From NCBI RefSeq assembly GCF_963676685.1, contig NC_092356.1, forward strand, positions 20,943,750-21,007,749: a stretch of DNA of 64,000 bases, read 5' to 3'. Origin of the DNA: Mytilus edulis (Eukaryota > Mollusca > Bivalvia > Mytilida > Mytilidae). Positions 60,697 through 64,000 of the stretch are shown in pieces. Under the pieces are notes generated by a model. That model ran no database searches and was not told the DNA's origin. It saw only the letters and a program-made list of their open reading frames with translations. Numbering within the stretch: position 1 is the first letter of the stretch; the number at the start of each line of letters is the position of its first letter. Made by a program: the position numbers and the translations under genes.

Positions 60697-60845
60697 ATTG
60701 AATGCTTCTTTTTGTAACTTCATTGGGGTGTAAAAGCGTTGACCGAAGTACATTTTGTATGAAGCGCGGAAGCGCTTCATACTAAAAATGTGCGCACGGT
60801 CAACGCTTTTACAACCCTATGAAGTTACAAAAGGAAGCATTCAAT
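60697..60845. repeat. Strong hairpin/palindrome (~65-bp arms)
   Basis: attgaatgcttctttttgta ... gtgtaaaagcgttgaccg ... tatgaagcgc is followed at once by ggaagcgcttcata ... cggtcaacgcttttaca ... gaagttacaaaaggaagcat. Arms match at most positions. A related single-arm fragment is at 45,815-45,855. Confidence 0.85.
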
Positions 60846-61060
60846 ACTTATCATTACATTTTTTTAGCAATGATCATGAAAACACGAATTTTATTATTGT
60901 TTTATTTAATTCACCGGTGCACTTTATTGTGGGACCACGTGTTATCATGAATGAAAAGTTTTATTGAGCAATGCAATTGCTTACGGAATAACACGTGATG
61001 TGCAGTTAGCCAATCAGAATAAAGTATCATAATGAAACATACATCTAATGTAATTATTTG
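60846..61060 (+). repeat. Interspersed repeat R7
   Basis: atgatcatgaaaacacgaat, gttagccaatcagaataaag and catacatctaatgtaattat. Partner of 45,815-46,300, and always next to the hairpin sequence above, so hairpin and R7 are probably one element. Confidence 0.6.
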
Positions 61061-61560
61061 AACGTAGCTAATTAATCTTGTTGCACACTATTGCTGTAAA
61101 CAATTTAATTAGTGTATACCATTGTACTAAGTATCCTTCATATATTAGTTACTAGGTATTCAAGGAGAATATCTAATTAGAGTTAATTGATATTTCATAA
61201 AAAAAAAAATTAAATGATTTTATGTTTACAGAAGTCTTTGATTTCTATCCGATCATGTTTTGTTTTTTTTTTTTATATTGAGATTTAAGTTGAGATTTTT
61301 TAATCATCGTAATTTTCTTGCCTGCGACGAAAGTCGAAGTATTCGAGACATAGGTATTACTATCTGATGGCGGCGTAAACTATTTATGTAAAGTTTAATT
61401 TTTCAGAAGCTTGAAGACCTGGATGCTTCATAACTGTAAGCATATACCTTATGTTATGAAGTTTTCGTCTGTCATATGTTCAATGTTCTTGACTTCATTT
61501 TTCTTGTTCAGCGACTGCTTGCAAAAGTTTGTTTTGTTGGGAAACTGTCCCTTATTACGA
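61061..61560. other. No feature recognised
   Basis: AT-rich with homopolymer A and T runs. Confidence 0.4.
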
Positions 61561-61569
61561 GTAGTAGGA

Positions 61570-61845
61570 TAACTATATTTGGCATGTTTGGTGAAGGGGT
61601 TCTTTACAAAAGAGGGGTGAAAGATACAAGAGGGACAGTCAAACTCATAGATCGAAAATAAACTGACAAACGCCATGGATAGATATGAAAAAAGACAAAC
61701 AGACAAATAATAGTACACATGGCACAACATAGAAAACAAAAGACTAAGCAACACGAACAGCATACAAAACTGGGGCTGATCTCAGGTGATACAGAAGGGT
61801 AATCAGATCCTGCTCCGCATGTGACATCCGTCGTTGCAAAGCCTA
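61570..61845 (-). repeat. RT-element 3' tail, inverted truncated copy
   Basis: agagggacagtcaaactcat, ataaactgacaaacgccatg, aagactaagcaacacgaaca and tgcaaagcctacatg match the complement of the tail family. Same orientation as 9,450-9,725. Confidence 0.65.
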
Positions 61846-61924
61846 CATGTCAAGCAGATAGGAATCACATCGATCAGTGATCAAGGCTATCTCAGATATT
61901 ATAATCAACTATGTGGTGTATGGA

Positions 61925-62150
61925 ATAAAAGAAACAGTAGTATACCGCTGTTCAAAAGTCATAAGTCGAGTGAGAGAAAGCAAACTAAAACCGATGGAAA
62001 CACATAACTATAAGAGGAAAATTAAGGAACAAAAGAAACAATGAAGTACAACAAATAAGCACCAACATACATAGTAACGAACTATTTGATAACAATTGAC
62101 ATAAGAAAACATGGTGGGCTGAACCTGGGTTTTGGCTAACCAAATCTCCC
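61925..62150 (-). repeat. Dispersed repeat R2, inverted copy
   Basis: agtagtataccgctgttcaa, ccgatggaaacacataacta, tggtgggctgaacctgggtt. Confidence 0.7.
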
Positions 62151-62319
62151 ACTTAAATAGCAATGTAAAAAAAATATCGCTAAAATGACAACTCTACGTT
62201 ACAGAAATACAGTACAGACAAACGCAATAACACTAAGCACATAGAAACGCAAAATTAAATAATATAATAGAACATTAGTAACTTGTAAACTGCAGTGATT
62301 AGGGGTAAATGTCAATTTG

Positions 62320-62790
62320 ACAGATTTCATCTTACCTTGACCTCATTTTCATGGTTCATTGGTCAATGTTATAATTTTTGTTTTCGTCTATTTTTGAAGT
62401 ACTTTTAGCTACAGGTCAACTATATTTTGAGTATGGAATTAATGAAAGGTGTACATGTTGGTCTAGTCGACATCATCTGACCTTGACCTCTATAATTTGC
62501 ATGGTTCGTTGGCCAATGTAATATTTTTGTGTTTTGGTTGGTTTTCCAATTACTAATTTCAAGTAAAAGTTCAGTTATATTTGGTATATGGAATATTATA
62601 ATGTGTTCATGTCTGTCTGACAGGTATTATCTGAATTTGACCTTATTTTCATGGTTCATTTGGTCAATGTTAAATTTTCGTAATTTTGTAAGTTTATCAG
62701 ATACTATAAACATAAGGTTAACTATATTTGGTGTATGGAATGATTGTAAGGTGTATATGTAGTGTATTTACCTGACGATATCGGTATATA
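62320..62790 (-). repeat. Tandem units of the ~147-bp family, inverted
   Basis: Three units with tgacctcattttcatggttc at about 62,338, 62,481 and 62,638 are complementary to the tandem core at 28,800-29,760. This fits a second, truncated copy of the same pearl/HINE-like element. Confidence 0.65.
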
Positions 62791-62799
62791 GGTATTTAG

Positions 62800-63480
62800 T
62801 CGGATCTTAACATGTATTTGTGATTTGTATTGATAACCGGTATTGGTAAAGATAAACAAAGACCAACAAACAATGTTGAAATGTTCAGGACTTAATTAAA
62901 TCTGTATTTGGGTAAGTTGATGCAAGCATACGATTTGTATTGCGTCTTACGCTTTGAGAAGCAAATAATATTTAAAAACTTTATTGAGATATTTTGTAAA
63001 AACGTTAATTATGAGCTATGAAAGTCAAGTGGCTCGAGAATTTTTCTGAGTAAGTTTTAAAAAATTTCAAAGAAATAGGTTTTACAATGGGTTAGCTTTC
63101 ATTAGTCTTCACTATCCTATAGATTAACAACTTTTTGTTATATTAATAATTTAGAATCGTCATTGAAGGTGGAGCACGAGTGCTCCAATTCGAAAAAGTC
63201 AATGCGGGATTGTCTCCCTTGAACAGGTTCTTTATTTTATAATTAAGTATAGGTTTCTTATTCAATTTTGAATAATTACAAAATGTATTAGTTCAATACA
63301 TTTCAGTTTTTGGTATTGGTGTATCGAAGACATTGATGTACGAATATAATTTCAAAAATTTGAAACATTTAAATAATTACATACCAATATAAAGAATCGT
63401 TCATCATTTTTTAAAAAGACTATATCTCCCCTGTGTGATAGAATCGAATCCATTCAATCGATTATCATTCACGTCTCAGT
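62800..63480. other. No feature recognised
   Basis: AT-rich sequence without exon, RNA or repeat support. Confidence 0.4.
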
Positions 63481-63920
63481 CATTACAGCTGAACGGACGT
63501 GCTGGGCCAGCTCTCGTTTACCCCCTTTCGTCGATGAGGGTTTACAGTTAGATGGTCAACGACTTACTACTTAAGATGACAGAAACCAATCCATGCCGTA
63601 CAGATAGACGTAGTAGTTGGCGTACCCGCGTTAACATGCACTCCAAAACCATTGTATCATGGGGAGTGTTATGCCGATTAACGTCCGAGGGCTGTATCCT
63701 AGGCTGTTGGGTGATACGTCCTTCATTTTACTGCCTCACGGCTTTGGTCCTGATAACGCTTCCTGTCATCGTTAGAACTACGTCCGAGATCATCTACCAG
63801 TACTCCGTCATCGAGGCTAGCGGGCTGCTAAGCTGACCAAACTGGCCCTGAAAGCAGCCGTTAGTGAAGAATAAACAACAAAATAGTCAACAAACCAAAA
63901 ACAACTCACCAAAACCAAGA
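63481..63920 (+). other. GC-richer patch with a 94-codon open frame, unassigned
   Basis: A sudden rise in G+C against the flanks. The plus strand holds an open frame 63,552-63,836 with a hydrophobic stretch (YCLTALVLITLPVIV), but no family signature is recognised and no splice sites fix it. The minus strand gives no better reading. It may be part of a repeat or an exon/5' region of a gene lying to the right. Confidence 0.3.
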
Positions 63921-63921
63921 T

Positions 63922-64000
63922 GGCGGCCTACATATTGCGACCTCCACTACTTGTTCCTGACCCACGGCATCAAAATATGTTAAAGCTCACCAAACGTCTT
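63922..64000 (+). CDS. Possible start of a coding exon running off the window
   Basis: ATG in a strong Kozak context (accaagATGG) opens a frame of MAAYILRPPLLVPDPRHQNM and on, without stop to the window end. It is only 26 codons long; aagatggcggcc also occurs in bivalve repeats, so this is weak. Confidence 0.2.

Noticed and set aside
1-64000. tRNA, rRNA and other structured RNA genes
   Set aside because: No cloverleaf with proper A/B boxes or rRNA/snRNA signature was recognised by eye on either strand. A tRNAscan/Infernal run would be needed to exclude short ones.

Overview
The window is animal nuclear DNA, very probably from a marine bivalve close to Mytilus. The evidence is AT-rich sequence, protein-coding exons with GT/AG introns, mollusc-style gene families (sialin-like transporter, C-type lectin, immunoglobulin-type domain, MYORG-like glycosidase), and dispersed repeats I recognise as mussel/bivalve repeats, such as the unit with CGCGCGTTTCGTCTACAAAA. 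No operons, ribosome binding sites or CRISPR are present. All host genes found lie on the minus strand.

Layout from right to left, in gene sense. (1) An apparently complete SLC17/sialin-like transporter gene runs 55,973 to 19,629. It has 11 coding exons with matching phases and gives 482 codons plus stop. (2) A single-exon coding region for a MYORG-like family 31 glycosidase lies at 13,407 to 11,413. (3) A C-type lectin gene, of which the last three coding exons are visible, runs 8,437 to 3,080; its 5' end was not found. (4) An immunoglobulin-domain exon with a frame break lies at 1,849 to 1,552. The remaining space holds dispersed repeats, small inverted-repeat elements and decayed retroelements (4.65-5.48, 9.45-10.2 and 58.4-59.2 kb).

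The main discovery is a 21,851-bp mobile element at 22,685-44,535, inside the transporter gene. It is bounded by a perfect 9-bp target duplication (CATTCTGGA) and begins and ends with ACCGCGCTGAAGTACG and its complement. Each arm is a giant inverted repeat of about 6-7.7 kb, built mostly from tandem 186-207-bp satellite monomers. The arms enclose a more GC-rich core (31.5-38.3 kb) that is a wrecked Polinton/Maverick-like virus-type gene set. In order it holds a SAP-like stub, an integrase (-), a phospholipase A2-like protein (-), a packaging-type ATPase (+), three small proteins, a probable major capsid protein, a probable second capsid protein and a membrane protein. Every core gene carries stops or frameshifts. 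A further small gene is present as inverted copies at the inner end of both arms.

The insertion lies on the 3' splice site of transporter exon 8. The target duplication contains the splice junction itself (TCCAG/AATG on the gene strand), so the original pyrimidine-rich acceptor is now 21.9 kb upstream of its exon. A weaker acceptor, supplied partly by the element terminus, abuts the exon. Removing the element and one duplication leaves an ordinary intron of about 1.0 kb. The transporter also lacks several residues considered central to sialin proton coupling.
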